Below the pieces are notes generated by a model that was not told the origin of the DNA, did no database searches, and saw nothing but the letters and a program-made list of their open reading frames with translations. A DNA stretch of 64,000 nucleotides from Brevibacillus dissolubilis (GTDB lineage Bacteria; Bacillota; Bacilli; Brevibacillales; Brevibacillaceae). The stretch spans positions 124,001 through 188,000 of the forward strand of contig NZ_VCNA01000008.1 of assembly GCF_006170445.1 (NCBI RefSeq), in the 5' to 3' direction. Below are positions 17,186 to 25,792 of the stretch, piece by piece (positions within the stretch are counted from its first letter, which is position 1; every line of letters starts with the position of its first letter). The position numbers and the translations under genes are program-made.

Positions 17186-17241
17186 ATGACGGTAATGGAT
17201 CCATATTCACCCTCGATGGTTCGGGTCTTGGTTGGCTCCAA
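17086..17241 (-). CDS. 51-aa ORF beside the left junction; candidate recombinase accessory factor
   Basis: Missed by length cut-offs. TTG start at 17241 with GAGGGGG six to seven bases upstream, 51 residues, stop six bases from the junction arm. The product has charged termini and the pattern RTIEGEYGSITVIYPPHPAT followed by KEEIQDLYRFLAQSL, a beta-hairpin plus helix. It resembles, from memory, short ORFs found next to large serine recombinases in Bacillales. A role as directionality factor is an inference from position and size. The 17242-17454 region upstream is AT-rich, without a gene. Confidence 0.55.
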   Translation of the reverse strand: MEPTKTRTIEGEYGSITVIYPPHPATKEEIQDLYRFLAQSLSKPKAGDVRQ

Positions 17242-17454
17242 ATCGATTCCCCCTCTTTTTTGCTATATCTATGTCAGTAATAGTATCCCTATGCCTCTTC
17301 CTATCTTCGTTGGAACGATTTCGATTAGCCTTTCATACATAGACATTAACTCCCTCTATATACCAATGTATAACTAATAAAACAAAAATCGCTTTTTAAA
17401 AATTACTTTATTAACGAAAATATGCAGTTTTTTTGAATTGTGAGGTTTTTATAA

Positions 17455-17787
17455 ATGTGCTTTCAGGTGAAATATTTTGATTATTTCAATCGTTTCCACA
17501 CCCGGCTGCTCGGGTTGATGGGGCGTGCCTCCTATCCAAAAGAACGGATGGCCGTTTTGGTGCCGTGTCAACAGGTGCATACGTTTTTCATGCGGTTTGA
17601 CATTGTGGTCATCTATTTGGATGCCCAGCTTCGCGTGCTTTGGATAGGAGTGCTTCCGCCCTGGCGGATTGGGCCGTATTTCAAACAGGCCCATGTGGTA
17701 TTGGAGTCGACCGACATGGATTTGCTTGACCGGATCGCAATCGGTGACAAGGTTCAGTTGGCGTCCTGCTCGACCATGGTGGAGTAG
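17455..17787 (+). CDS. DUF192 family protein
   Basis: A 110-residue protein with the DUF192 signature: RLLGLMGRASYP, PCQQVHTFFMRFDIVVIYLD, VLPPWRIGPYFKQAHVVLE and a final GDKVQL. Full-length for the family, here lacking a signal peptide. The function of the family is unknown; members are often near tad/pilus or secretion genes. Its 3' end overlaps the convergent tadE gene by 34 bases. Confidence 0.85.
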   Translation: MCFQVKYFDYFNRFHTRLLGLMGRASYPKERMAVLVPCQQVHTFFMRFDIVVIYLDAQLRVLWIGVLPPWRIGPYFKQAHVVLESTDMDLLDRIAIGDKVQLASCSTMVE

Positions 17788-18263
17788 GTACTATTCAGCA
17801 GAATGGAATCATCTGCTTCCCGTCCGAACCAGTACACTACGAAATCAAGGATCGGGGTAAGCGGTACATAATTGTGCGTAACCGCTACCTCGATGATTTC
17901 GCCCCGGTCGCGTCCGTTCAGACTGGGAGTAATTGTGACATACACGGAGGTATCAGGATTAACACTTTCACCTTCAGACGTTGAATATGTGAAAATAGTT
18001 GCACCAGATTCATGGCTAACTGTTTTTCCGCTGATGGGGATCACGAACTTGGCAAACCTCTCACCGCGTGCAAGCAACACAGACTCCTCCGCTCCAACGC
18101 TCGCCTCTCTGGTTAATTCCTTTGCCATTTGGTTGATTACATGCTGTTTGCTCAAGAGCATCCCAAAATCGATGATGCCAAAGAACAATACGAGCAAAAT
18201 GGGCAGGATCAGCGCGAATTCCACTACGCTTTGACCTGCTGTAGACCGTCGTCTTTGCTTCAT
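17754..18263 (-). CDS. tadE: TadE-like minor pilin
   Basis: A 169-residue TadE family protein. After a short basic leader comes GQSVVEFALILPILLVLFFG, the prepilin-like hydrophobic segment typical of TadE/TadF pseudopilins. The extracellular part follows. TadE proteins are processed by the TadV/CpaA peptidase and needed for Flp pilus assembly. Its ATG directly follows the TAA of the upstream kinase-like gene, so it is translationally linked to the tad operon. Last gene of the operon. Confidence 0.88.
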   Translation of the reverse strand: MKQRRRSTAGQSVVEFALILPILLVLFFGIIDFGMLLSKQHVINQMAKELTREASVGAEESVLLARGERFAKFVIPISGKTVSHESGATIFTYSTSEGESVNPDTSVYVTITPSLNGRDRGEIIEVAVTHNYVPLTPILDFVVYWFGREADDSILLNSTYSTMVEQDAN

Positions 18264-19307
18264 TTAGGAATCACCTGTTTCTTTGGGCAGCGGCAGTGTG
18301 ATCCGATGGTCGGTTTTGCTGTTGCTTGCTTTGAGTTCGTAGGTGCCGCCGAGAATCATGGCCCGCTCGTCGATGAACCGGGAAGATCTGGTGGTGGTTG
18401 CGGATTGGTTTTTCCGTTGTCCGTTTTCTCTTACTTGCAGATAAATCCGTTTGCTGTTCCATCGCAGACGGATCTCCACTTCGTTGGCCTCGGCCTGCTG
18501 TTGGATCGTATCGAGAATCTCTTGCACCATCCGAATGATGCTCAGTCCAAAATAGTGCGGTAATGGCCGTTCCTTGCCGCTTTCCTTGAGATGGTAGGTG
18601 ATTTGTGTCCGGGCCGAATATTCCTCAACCAGACTTGTCATACAAGGAAACAGGGAATCTCCCACATACCGGTATGGGTCAAAATGGGTAACGAGATGAG
18701 ATAAGCGGCGTTGCATTTTCATCACCAGATGCTGGATTTCATCAACTGACATCATCTTCTCTTCCGCGTTGCCCAGCCTCATCTCGATATGGGCAAGCGG
18801 CTCAATCGCCTGATTACGCAATTCTTCAAAGATGATGCGTCTATCTTCCTCCAGCCGCTCTACCAATTTGCGTTCATCGATCGGCGCGCTTTTATGTTTT
18901 TGCATGGTTCCGCTCAGCTTCTCCACCCAGCCGGGGAATTTATCCGGGGGCAGGTGATGACGTTCACTGAACATCTGGGTCAGATTGATGATCTCCACGT
19001 ACTCAGGGGACAGATACGGCAGGACGCATTCGACAATCGTTTTCTCCGGATCTTTTTTGAGCAGCCTGACCTTGTCGGGGAATCGGCTCACATAGGTCTC
19101 GGCTACCTCCACCGTCTTATCGTAGGAGTAGCAGTCGAGGATGACGACATTGGTTCCCTCTACCCGAAAGATCGCATGCTGGGTCAGGTACTGCATGATC
19201 GGACGAAGCTCCTCCTGATTATCCTTGGTCACAATGATAAATGTGCCGATCGGCAACCCCTTGTTCCCCCTGCTGACATGGCTGCGGGAATGAAACAGAT
19301 TGAACAT
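18264..19307 (-). CDS. Degenerate sensor-kinase-like protein with glycosyltransferase-like N-terminus, in the tad operon
   Basis: 347 aa, no membrane helix. Residues about 18-85 resemble the start of a GT2 glycosyltransferase fold (IGTFIIVTKDN, then VVILDCYSYDKTVEVAETYV). Residues about 150-200 resemble a HisKA_3 dimerisation region (LEEDRRIIFEELRNQ). The ERxRIAxELHD histidine is replaced by Arg/Asn. The C-terminal ATPase-like domain lacks a clear N-box Asn (MVQEILDTI) and has VRENGQ in place of DNGxG. Catalysis is therefore doubtful; a scaffolding or regulatory role is possible. It sits 18 bp after tadC and abuts tadE. Confidence 0.7.
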   Translation of the reverse strand: MFNLFHSRSHVSRGNKGLPIGTFIIVTKDNQEELRPIMQYLTQHAIFRVEGTNVVILDCYSYDKTVEVAETYVSRFPDKVRLLKKDPEKTIVECVLPYLSPEYVEIINLTQMFSERHHLPPDKFPGWVEKLSGTMQKHKSAPIDERKLVERLEEDRRIIFEELRNQAIEPLAHIEMRLGNAEEKMMSVDEIQHLVMKMQRRLSHLVTHFDPYRYVGDSLFPCMTSLVEEYSARTQITYHLKESGKERPLPHYFGLSIIRMVQEILDTIQQQAEANEVEIRLRWNSKRIYLQVRENGQRKNQSATTTRSSRFIDERAMILGGTYELKASNSKTDHRITLPLPKETGDS

Positions 19308-19325
19308 CCGTACCCCTCCTTTTGT

Positions 19326-20213
19326 TTATTGTAAAAAGACTTCCATCAGCCTGATGAGCCCTGGTCCCAAGATGACGATGAACAGTGGCGGAAAGATAAA
19401 AAAGACGATGGGGAACAGGATTTTGACCGGTAATTTCATCGCTTGTTCCTGCAGGCGCTGTCTGCGTTTTCGCCGCAATTGTCTGGCTTGCATCCGGATC
19501 GTATTGAGGATTCCGACCCCCATGCGCTCCCCTTGGATGATCGCTTGCACGAAGGTTTTGAGATCCTGCAGCTGTACCCGCTCAGACATCGCAAGCAAAG
19601 CTTCGTCACGGGATCTCCCCATGCGGACCTCGTGCAGATATTGGCTGAATTCGGCGTAGAGTGGGCCTTTTTTACGGGCGCAGATTTTGGTGATGGCATT
19701 ATCAAAAGCGACACCACTCTCGACGATGACGCCCAGAATATCGATCATGTAAGGGAGCTCGTAGAGGATATCCATCTGGCGCTTGGTAATCTGGCGTCTC
19801 AGATGGATATCAGGCAGGAAGAACACGAGGAGGGGAACGATGTATAGGAAGGGAGATTCAATCATATAGAGGAAAAAGGCTGCTGCAAACAACAACAGGA
19901 GCTTGAGGAACAGCAGCTCTTGCATGCTCATCGCGGCTTCGCTTTTGCTTAGCCGTACCGCGAGCAGGTCCTTATAGCGATGCGGCAAAATATGCTCCAG
20001 AAGCGGGCTGATCGCAGCCGTCATCGGCTTGGTCAGGCGTGTGAGGAGCGGAATATCTTCGAGTCGTTTGATATCTTTGGGCAGATGCTGGCGAATCCGT
20101 CTGGCCAGTCTTCTTTTTCGTGTCATGACCTGTTCTAAGACCGAATACAACAGCCCACAGACACTAATCCCCACCGCAATGATAAACAGCCATTCGATCA
20201 CGTGGCAGTTCAC
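19326..20213 (-). CDS. tadC: TadC-like inner-membrane pilus assembly protein
   Basis: Type II secretion F-domain protein of 295 aa. It has an N-terminal membrane helix, a paired helix region (FLKLLLLFAAAFFLYMI, FLYIVPLLVFFLPDIHL), the cytoplasmic F domain (LPYMIDILGVIVESGVAFDNAI, IIQGERMGVGILNTI) and a C-terminal helix pair (ILFPIVFFIFPPLFIVIL). With TadB it forms the platform on which the CpaF ATPase works. GTG start overlaps the tadB stop (GTGA). Confidence 0.9.
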   Translation of the reverse strand: MNCHVIEWLFIIAVGISVCGLLYSVLEQVMTRKRRLARRIRQHLPKDIKRLEDIPLLTRLTKPMTAAISPLLEHILPHRYKDLLAVRLSKSEAAMSMQELLFLKLLLLFAAAFFLYMIESPFLYIVPLLVFFLPDIHLRRQITKRQMDILYELPYMIDILGVIVESGVAFDNAITKICARKKGPLYAEFSQYLHEVRMGRSRDEALLAMSERVQLQDLKTFVQAIIQGERMGVGILNTIRMQARQLRRKRRQRLQEQAMKLPVKILFPIVFFIFPPLFIVILGPGLIRLMEVFLQ

Positions 20214-21127
20214 CTCACTTTCAGCTTGATCAGTTTGTTCATGATGATAAAGCCTGCGATCTGCATCAACACCGCCACGATCAGCATGCTAATCCCAAGC
20301 GTAGACTCAAACAGGATCATGATGTAGAACGGATTGAACAGATACATAAACAGGAAAAAAGCAGAGGGCAACATCCCGACCACCAAGGCTGATATCCGCC
20401 CTTGGGCGGTCAATGATCGGACTTCACCGAGCAAACGCTGGTTTTCCTCCAGAATCAATACCAGGCTGTCGATGACGTTGGTCAGGTTTCCCCCCGTTTC
20501 CCTCGTGATCAGAATCGTGTCTACGACAGTGTCAATCTCATGCAGATTCAAGGTTGCTGCAAAGTTCTGAAATGCTTTTTCAAAATTCTCGCCATACCGC
20601 AGTGCCTGTGACAGCTTGCCGAATTCTTTGCTGAGGGGGCCGAAATCCTCTCGGGACAACAGATCAATCGTCTGGACGATGGAATAACCGGCCTTAAGCG
20701 CATTGGACATCAGGATCAGGACGTCTGGGAGGAGCTGCACCAGCATCTGTTGGCGGCGCATCTGGAAGACCCGCAGGAGGATAAAAGCAGAGGCATTGAC
20801 CAGTAACAAGATGAGGAGGGCGATCCATCCGAGCAGCAGCAACAGCACAAGCGAAGCCAGATTGAGCCACATCAGGATCAGTAAAAACTCTCTGGTCGTA
20901 ACAGGTAATTCTGCCGCTTGCACCTCTGCTTCAACCCGCTGGTACCATACCGCCAGCCGCTTGTTTTTGATCGGTTCCGCCTCTTTGTTTTTGGGAGGCG
21001 GGTTCATCGTTTTAAACAGGCGCTTGAGCCGCAGGCGAAAATAGATACGCGGTAAAAACAGATACAGGTAGGCCAGACAGAGAGCGAACAGCCCGCCGAA
21101 GATGCTGAGGACGAGAATCGCTGTCAT
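20210..21127 (-). CDS. tadB: TadB-like inner-membrane pilus assembly protein
   Basis: T2SF-family protein of 305 aa. It has an N-terminal helix, a central helix pair (FLLILMWLNLASLVLLLLLG) and an F domain (LLPDVLILMSNALKAGYSIVQTIDLLSRE, ITRETGGNLTNVIDSL) before C-terminal helices. It is paired with TadC and overlaps cpaF by four bases. Belongs to the Flp pilus export platform. Confidence 0.9.
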   Translation of the reverse strand: MTAILVLSIFGGLFALCLAYLYLFLPRIYFRLRLKRLFKTMNPPPKNKEAEPIKNKRLAVWYQRVEAEVQAAELPVTTREFLLILMWLNLASLVLLLLLGWIALLILLLVNASAFILLRVFQMRRQQMLVQLLPDVLILMSNALKAGYSIVQTIDLLSREDFGPLSKEFGKLSQALRYGENFEKAFQNFAATLNLHEIDTVVDTILITRETGGNLTNVIDSLVLILEENQRLLGEVRSLTAQGRISALVVGMLPSAFFLFMYLFNPFYIMILFESTLGISMLIVAVLMQIAGFIIMNKLIKLKVR

Positions 21128-22419
21128 GGCCCATTCCCCCTCATGCCTTCACCTGGATTACCAAATGGCAGATTGCCCACCTGCTTGAACCGGCCTTTGA
21201 TGCTGCCCGATTGGCCTGGCGGTGAAATCTCTTCATACACAAACAGGTCATGCAGCACGATCGTATCAATCTCCATGCCTTGTACTTGGACGATGTGGCT
21301 GATTTTTCGTGTACCGTCACTAAACCGGCGTTGGAATACGATCAGATCGACCGCAGACGAGATCTGTTCACGGATCGCACGCACAGGCAGGTCATAGCCT
21401 GCCATCAGGGTCAGTGTCTCCAAGCGGGACAATACATCGCGCGGGGAGTTGGCATGAATGGTGGAGAGCGATCCGTCATGCCCCGTGTTCATCGCCTGCA
21501 GCATATCGAGTGCTTCACCGCCGCGCACCTCACCCACGACAATACGATCCGGCCGCATCCGAAGGGAGTTGCGTACGAGATCGCGGATGGTGATCTGTCC
21601 TTTGCCTTCGATGTTGCTCGGGCGTGTTTCGAGGGAGATGACATGGGGCTGCAGCAGGCGAAGCTCGGCGGCATCCTCGATGGTGACGATCCGATCGTTT
21701 TCGGGGATCATGGAGCTGAGTGCATTCAGCAGGGTCGTCTTCCCGCTGCCTGTTCCCCCTGCAACAAGGATGTTCATCCGCCGTTTGACAGCCTGATCCA
21801 AGAATTGCGCGACCTCTTTGCTCATGGTTCCGAACTGAATCATCTGCGGGATGGTGATTTTATCTTTGCGGAATTTGCGGATCGTCAGCGTCGGGCCATT
21901 GAGTGCCACCGGCGGGATGATCGCATTGATCCGCGAGCCATCCGGCAGTCGTGCATCGACCATCGGCGAACTCTCATCTACCCGTCGTCCAAGCGGTGAG
22001 ACAATACGCTGGATCACGTTCATCACATGCTCATTATGGAAAAAGTGATACGAGGTCAGCTCCAGCCGTCCGTTCCGCTCCACATAGATCTGATTGTAGC
22101 CGTTCACCATGATCTCAGAGACGCTGTCATCTTCGAGCAGAGGTTGGATCGGCCCAAGTCCGGTCATATCCTGGACGATTTGGGCAACGAGCAGATCCTT
22201 TTCCTCTTTGGGCAGAAACTTGCCTTCCTCACTCAGAAACAGATCAAGCATCCGCTGTACTTCCATCTGAATGCGGTCATTCTTTTGTCCTTCCCAGGAG
22301 GATCGCTGGATTTCCACCAAAATCTTCGTGCGGATTTTCTGCAAAATACTGACGACTTCCTGTTCAGCATTGGCTGGTTCGTTCGCCTTGCGTGAGCGAA
22401 TTTTGTCATACATGGACAT
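21124..22419 (-). CDS. cpaF: CpaF/TadA pilus assembly ATPase
   Basis: Secretion ATPase of the VirB11/GspE superfamily powering Flp pilus assembly. 431 aa. It has an N-terminal helical region, an N1 domain with EIMVNGYNQIYVERNGRLE, and a Walker A motif GGTGSGKTTL at 221-230. ASP box DRIVTIEDAAELRL, Walker B-like RPDRIVVGEVRGGEALDML and His box TGHDGSLSTIHANS are all intact. It lies 23 bp after cpaE in the tad operon. Confidence 0.95.
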   Translation of the reverse strand: MSMYDKIRSRKANEPANAEQEVVSILQKIRTKILVEIQRSSWEGQKNDRIQMEVQRMLDLFLSEEGKFLPKEEKDLLVAQIVQDMTGLGPIQPLLEDDSVSEIMVNGYNQIYVERNGRLELTSYHFFHNEHVMNVIQRIVSPLGRRVDESSPMVDARLPDGSRINAIIPPVALNGPTLTIRKFRKDKITIPQMIQFGTMSKEVAQFLDQAVKRRMNILVAGGTGSGKTTLLNALSSMIPENDRIVTIEDAAELRLLQPHVISLETRPSNIEGKGQITIRDLVRNSLRMRPDRIVVGEVRGGEALDMLQAMNTGHDGSLSTIHANSPRDVLSRLETLTLMAGYDLPVRAIREQISSAVDLIVFQRRFSDGTRKISHIVQVQGMEIDTIVLHDLFVYEEISPPGQSGSIKGRFKQVGNLPFGNPGEGMRGNGP

Positions 22420-22442
22420 CTGCGGTTATCCCCCCACTCCCG

Positions 22443-23651
22443 TCAGCTCCGCCCAAACGGCCAGTACCATTTGCGGCGCTCCTTCTTTTTCACGATCTGG
22501 TGATACGTGCGTACGCTCTCGATCATGCGAAGCATATCTTTTGCCAGTGAGCTTTTGGATTCGTACACCAATTGCGGATGGCCCTGATTGAAGAAATCAA
22601 TGATGTTGACATAGTCATTGGAGACGGTCATGTACACCGGAACACCCAGCACCTCTTCGATCACGGTCAGCGGAAAATTGTGCTTGCTGGAGAACCGGTT
22701 GACGACTACTTTGATCTTCTCGGGATCAATCCCAAGCTCTGTCATCGTTTTCAGACCTGATTTGGTGTTTTTCAGGGCAATCAGTTCAGGTGTGGTGACA
22801 AACAGGATCGTATCACTTTGTTCTAATGCGACGATGGCCTGATCGGTAAAACCGGGCGGACAGTCGACGATGATATAGTTGAATTCTTCCCGCAACAGAT
22901 CAAACATGCGGTGAAGCTGATACTCGGTGATAAAATCCGCCTCTTCCGGATTCAGCGGGGATGGGATGATCGACGCACCTGAATGATGCTTGGTTAAGAG
23001 TGGTGGCAGACTGGCGGCGTCGAGCTTTTCGATGGATTCAGTGATGTTCGTAATCGTGTTTTTGACATTCACATCCATCAAAAGGGATACGTCACCGAAC
23101 TGCAGATCCAAATCGACGATCGCCGTGCGCTCCTTGTAATGAGAAGCCAGACCGGATGTGAGCAGCGTGGAGATCGTGGATTTGCCCACCCCCCCTTTGG
23201 TGCTGATGACCGAGATAATCTTGGGAGAACGGACAAGAATACGGGCCGATTGCTCGATGATCTGCTTTTTGAGCTGTTTGACGTAGCGGTGAACATTGTT
23301 GACCGAATTGATCAGGTCGCTGGCGCCGAATGGCTTGATCAGACAATCACGCGCTCCTACGTTCATGAACTGCTTGAGCTTCACCACGAGCTGATCGGTG
23401 CTGGTCACGATAATTCCGATGAACGGGAATTTGACCAAAAGCGTCTGGATGTGTGGGTACAACTGGCCGGGCGCAATATTTTCGTCGATCAGGATGACAT
23501 CTGGATAGACACGGCCAATCTCGGTGATCCCCTCTTGCAGATTTTTGGAAGAGCCGACCAGACGGATCGTAGCCTCATCCTTTACAAAGCGCTTCACTAA
23601 TTCATGGGCTTCCTCGGAAGCATCCAAGTGGTACAGATGAATTTTATCCAT
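22443..23651 (-). CDS. cpaE: CpaE/TadZ-like protein: receiver-like domain plus ParA/MinD ATPase
   Basis: 402 aa. Residues about 1-120 form a pseudo-receiver domain (VYPDVILIDENI, then GARDCLIKPF). Residues 140-390 are a MinD/ParA ATPase with deviant Walker A STKGGVGKSTISTLL and switch DCPPGFTD. TadZ/CpaE localises the Flp pilus machine, often to a pole. I chose ATG 23651 behind AAGGGGGGACG; the 25-codon upstream extension has no ribosome site. The receiver keeps an Asp but may be unphosphorylated, as in other TadZ. Confidence 0.9.
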   Translation of the reverse strand: MDKIHLYHLDASEEAHELVKRFVKDEATIRLVGSSKNLQEGITEIGRVYPDVILIDENIAPGQLYPHIQTLLVKFPFIGIIVTSTDQLVVKLKQFMNVGARDCLIKPFGASDLINSVNNVHRYVKQLKKQIIEQSARILVRSPKIISVISTKGGVGKSTISTLLTSGLASHYKERTAIVDLDLQFGDVSLLMDVNVKNTITNITESIEKLDAASLPPLLTKHHSGASIIPSPLNPEEADFITEYQLHRMFDLLREEFNYIIVDCPPGFTDQAIVALEQSDTILFVTTPELIALKNTKSGLKTMTELGIDPEKIKVVVNRFSSKHNFPLTVIEEVLGVPVYMTVSNDYVNIIDFFNQGHPQLVYESKSSLAKDMLRMIESVRTYHQIVKKKERRKWYWPFGRS

Positions 23652-23673
23652 AAGGGAAAACGTCCCCCCTTCC

Positions 23674-24372
23674 TTATTGAAGAATTGTAGTGTTATCCAC
23701 CGGCGGCAACACGACATTCGGTTCAATCTGTGACGGTCTAAGTGACAGCTTCATATTACCGGTGCTGGTCATGTAGGTCAGACGCAGTGCATCTGCTGGT
23801 GTCATCAACAAGGTAATGGTCTGTGGATTTTCGTCGCTCTCGGTGCTGTTCTCAAGTTTTGATCCCAAGGCAAGCACCTGAATGTTCTGGAAAGCGAGCA
23901 GACTTGTCGTCTTGTTCTGATCCTGTTGATCCTTGTACGTCCAGTGAATATCTACATGCATGCCGGCCTCCACATAACCGCCTACACTGATCAAGGGTGA
24001 GCTTTGGATGGTGATCGCACGGTATCCGGTCGGGATGTGGAACGGACCTGTCATCATTTCCTTATCGATCAGAGCGCTTTTTAGAAAGGGGCTGTTTTTC
24101 TCAATCGGTACCAGAGCGTACTGTCCGATGATCTGGCTTTTATCCGTAAGTATATGCAGGTCTTTGATGGCTGCTTTCGATACCGTCAGATAGGCGATAT
24201 CTTTTTCCTCAATCGCTTTGAGTGGAGCCACATCCATCGCAGCTACCGGAATCGTCACTTTGGGGTCTTGCCAGTCATCTCTGATTTCCAGAAGAAATTC
24301 ATACGCCAAAAAAGCCGCCAACGCCGCAAACAATAGGGAGATCACGAGAAATGCACGTTGAAATCTATACAT
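23674..24372 (-). CDS. cpaB: CpaB/RcpC-like pilus assembly protein with SAF domain
   Basis: 232 aa with one N-terminal transmembrane helix (AFLVISLLFAALAAFLAYEF). A SAF domain follows (VAAMDVAPLKAIEEKDIAYLTV) and then a CpaB-type beta region (TGYRAITIQSSPLISVGGYVEAGMHVDI). In Tad systems CpaB contributes to the extracytoplasmic channel or stabilises the pilus. It overlaps cpaA by eight bases and lies 22 bp before cpaE. Confidence 0.88.
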   Translation of the reverse strand: MYRFQRAFLVISLLFAALAAFLAYEFLLEIRDDWQDPKVTIPVAAMDVAPLKAIEEKDIAYLTVSKAAIKDLHILTDKSQIIGQYALVPIEKNSPFLKSALIDKEMMTGPFHIPTGYRAITIQSSPLISVGGYVEAGMHVDIHWTYKDQQDQNKTTSLLAFQNIQVLALGSKLENSTESDENPQTITLLMTPADALRLTYMTSTGNMKLSLRPSQIEPNVVLPPVDNTTILQ

Positions 24373-24877
24373 AAATAACTCCCATATACTGTAAGAGAAT
24401 TAAGAACAGCCCGGCGAGACTAATACAAGACCCAAGCGGGATAAATGTGTGAGTGAACTGTGTCTGCCCCACTCTGTTGGTCATCGCATACAGGAAGGAC
24501 TGCAGCACCAATCGGCTCCTCCCCCGGATAAACAGGAAGATCAGGGAGAGCAATCCGGCCAGCATAATCCCACCGATTGCCACATGTGTGAGAAACGTAA
24601 TCGTGCTGAGGCTTCCTAGCGCCATCAGCATTTTGACGTCTCCTCCTCCGACCCATCCAAGAATATAGGGGATCAGCAGAATGGCAAAGCCAAACAGCGT
24701 GTTCAGAATGCTGTACGTAATCTGACCGTCACCCGTGTAATAAGCGAGTGCCCAGCCAACGAGGGTAGTACCGATCGTCAACGAGTTAGGAATCACCTGA
24801 TAAAGCAGGTCATAGAAAAAGACAACCAGGAAAAATACGATGAGCACGATGGATGTCAAGGTCATGGGATTGTTCAC
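24365..24877 (-). CDS. cpaA: CpaA/TadV prepilin peptidase (A24 family)
   Basis: 170-residue polytopic membrane aspartyl protease that cleaves Flp and TadE leaders. The two catalytic aspartates are in FFYDLLYQVIPN (N-terminal part) and GGGDVKML (near residue 79). There is no N-terminal methylase domain, typical of TadV. Five or six hydrophobic segments. First of the cpaA-tadE run, located downstream of the flp genes. Confidence 0.9.
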   Translation of the reverse strand: MNNPMTLTSIVLIVFFLVVFFYDLLYQVIPNSLTIGTTLVGWALAYYTGDGQITYSILNTLFGFAILLIPYILGWVGGGDVKMLMALGSLSTITFLTHVAIGGIMLAGLLSLIFLFIRGRSRLVLQSFLYAMTNRVGQTQFTHTFIPLGSCISLAGLFLILLQYMGVIYV

Positions 24878-24907
24878 ATCCTTTTTTTGGAATCGGTTCT
24901 AGAATAG

Positions 24908-24942
24908 GATTTTGGGGACATACCCAGTACGTCCCCAAAATC
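24908..24942 (-). terminator. Hairpin between the last flp gene and cpaA
   Basis: GATTTTGGGGAC pairs with GTCCCCAAAATC around an 11-base loop. It probably attenuates transcription so that pilin mRNA exceeds the machine mRNA. Confidence 0.65.
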
Positions 24943-24987
24943 GTTCAATGGTTTAAGAAAAATAAGATGGCAAGATACGAAGCGCTA

Positions 24988-25191
24988 TTAAGGTGTAGGA
25001 GTAGAAGAAGTAGAAGGAGTTCCTTCCAATGCATCGAGGATCGCGTTGAAGATGTCTCCGATTTCAAGACCCATGGCGTACAGGATACCCACTACCGCGC
25101 AGGAAATCAGGACGAGAATCAGTGCGTATTCCACCAAACCTTGACCGCTGTTATCAGACCAGAGACCTTTGATTTTGTTGATGAAATTCAT
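24988..25191 (-). CDS. flp: Flp pilin, paralogue 3 (longer tail)
   Basis: 67 aa. After the leader and WSDNSG comes the Flp signature GQGLVEYALILVLISCAVVG, with cleavage expected at G/Q. The C-terminal tail is longer than in its two siblings and ends in Ser/Thr/Pro (STSSTPTP). A strong ribosome site (GGAGG) precedes it. Nearest of the three to cpaA. Confidence 0.92.
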   Translation of the reverse strand: MNFINKIKGLWSDNSGQGLVEYALILVLISCAVVGILYAMGLEIGDIFNAILDALEGTPSTSSTPTP

Positions 25192-25243
25192 TGAAGATAA
25201 CCTCCTGATAATGTGTTTTTCTTATTTCTTATAAACCAGTTGA

Positions 25244-25429
25244 TTAGGTAGTAGGAGTTCCTTCGAGTGCTGCGAGGATTGCTTCAAAAATTTCTCCGAT
25301 TTCAATACCCATTGCGTACAGAATACCCACTACCGTGCAAGAAATCAGAACGAGAATCAATGCGTATTCGACGAGACCTTGACCGCTGTTATCAGACCAG
25401 AGACCTTTAATTTTGTTCATAAAATTCAT
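25244..25429 (-). CDS. flp: Flp pilin, paralogue 2
   Basis: 61 aa, almost identical to the neighbouring copies, with GQGLVEYALILVLISCTVVG and tail ALEGTPTT. Thr replaces Ala in the hydrophobic segment. Tandem duplication is evident. Confidence 0.92.
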   Translation of the reverse strand: MNFMNKIKGLWSDNSGQGLVEYALILVLISCTVVGILYAMGIEIGEIFEAILAALEGTPTT

Positions 25430-25483
25430 TAATTAGTAAACCTCCCAAAATTGTGTTACTCATACAGACCGGGGACAGGGGGA

Positions 25484-25669
25484 TTAGGTAGTAGGAGTTC
25501 CTTCCAGTGCCGCGAGGATTGCTTCGAAGATTTCTCCGATTTCAATACCCATCGCGTACAGGATACCGACTACTGCGCAGGAAATCAGAACGAGAATCAG
25601 TGCGTATTCCACCAAACCTTGACCGCTGTTGTCAGACCAAAGACCTTTGATTTTGTTGATGAAGTTCAT
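25484..25669 (-). CDS. flp: Flp pilin, paralogue 1
   Basis: 61 aa, first of three tandem pilin genes. Leader MNFINKIKGLWSDNSG and mature GQGLVEYALILVLISCAVVG. A good GGAGG ribosome site; the promoter region lies in 25670-25740, after the terminator of the upstream TadG-like gene. Confidence 0.92.
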   Translation of the reverse strand: MNFINKIKGLWSDNSGQGLVEYALILVLISCAVVGILYAMGIEIGEIFEAILAALEGTPTT

Positions 25670-25741
25670 TGTGTATCACCTCCCTTTGCTAAACAAGATA
25701 CTAAGATTCGAACCTTTTTGCTTGGACACGTGTCATAAATC

Positions 25742-25780
25742 AAAAAAAATAGGAGTTTGTACACTAACCAAACTCCTACT
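25742..25780 (-). terminator. Terminator of the TadG-like gene
   Basis: The minus strand reads TAGGAGTTTGG, then a loop, then CAAACTCCTA, then eight T. It separates the TadG-like gene from the flp-tad operon. Confidence 0.85.
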
Positions 25781-25792
25781 CACCTATATGCT

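Noticed and set aside
17186-17377. 63-codon plus-strand ORF right of the left junction
   Set aside because: Low-complexity product without a ribosome site; it overlaps the better supported 51-aa minus-strand ORF.
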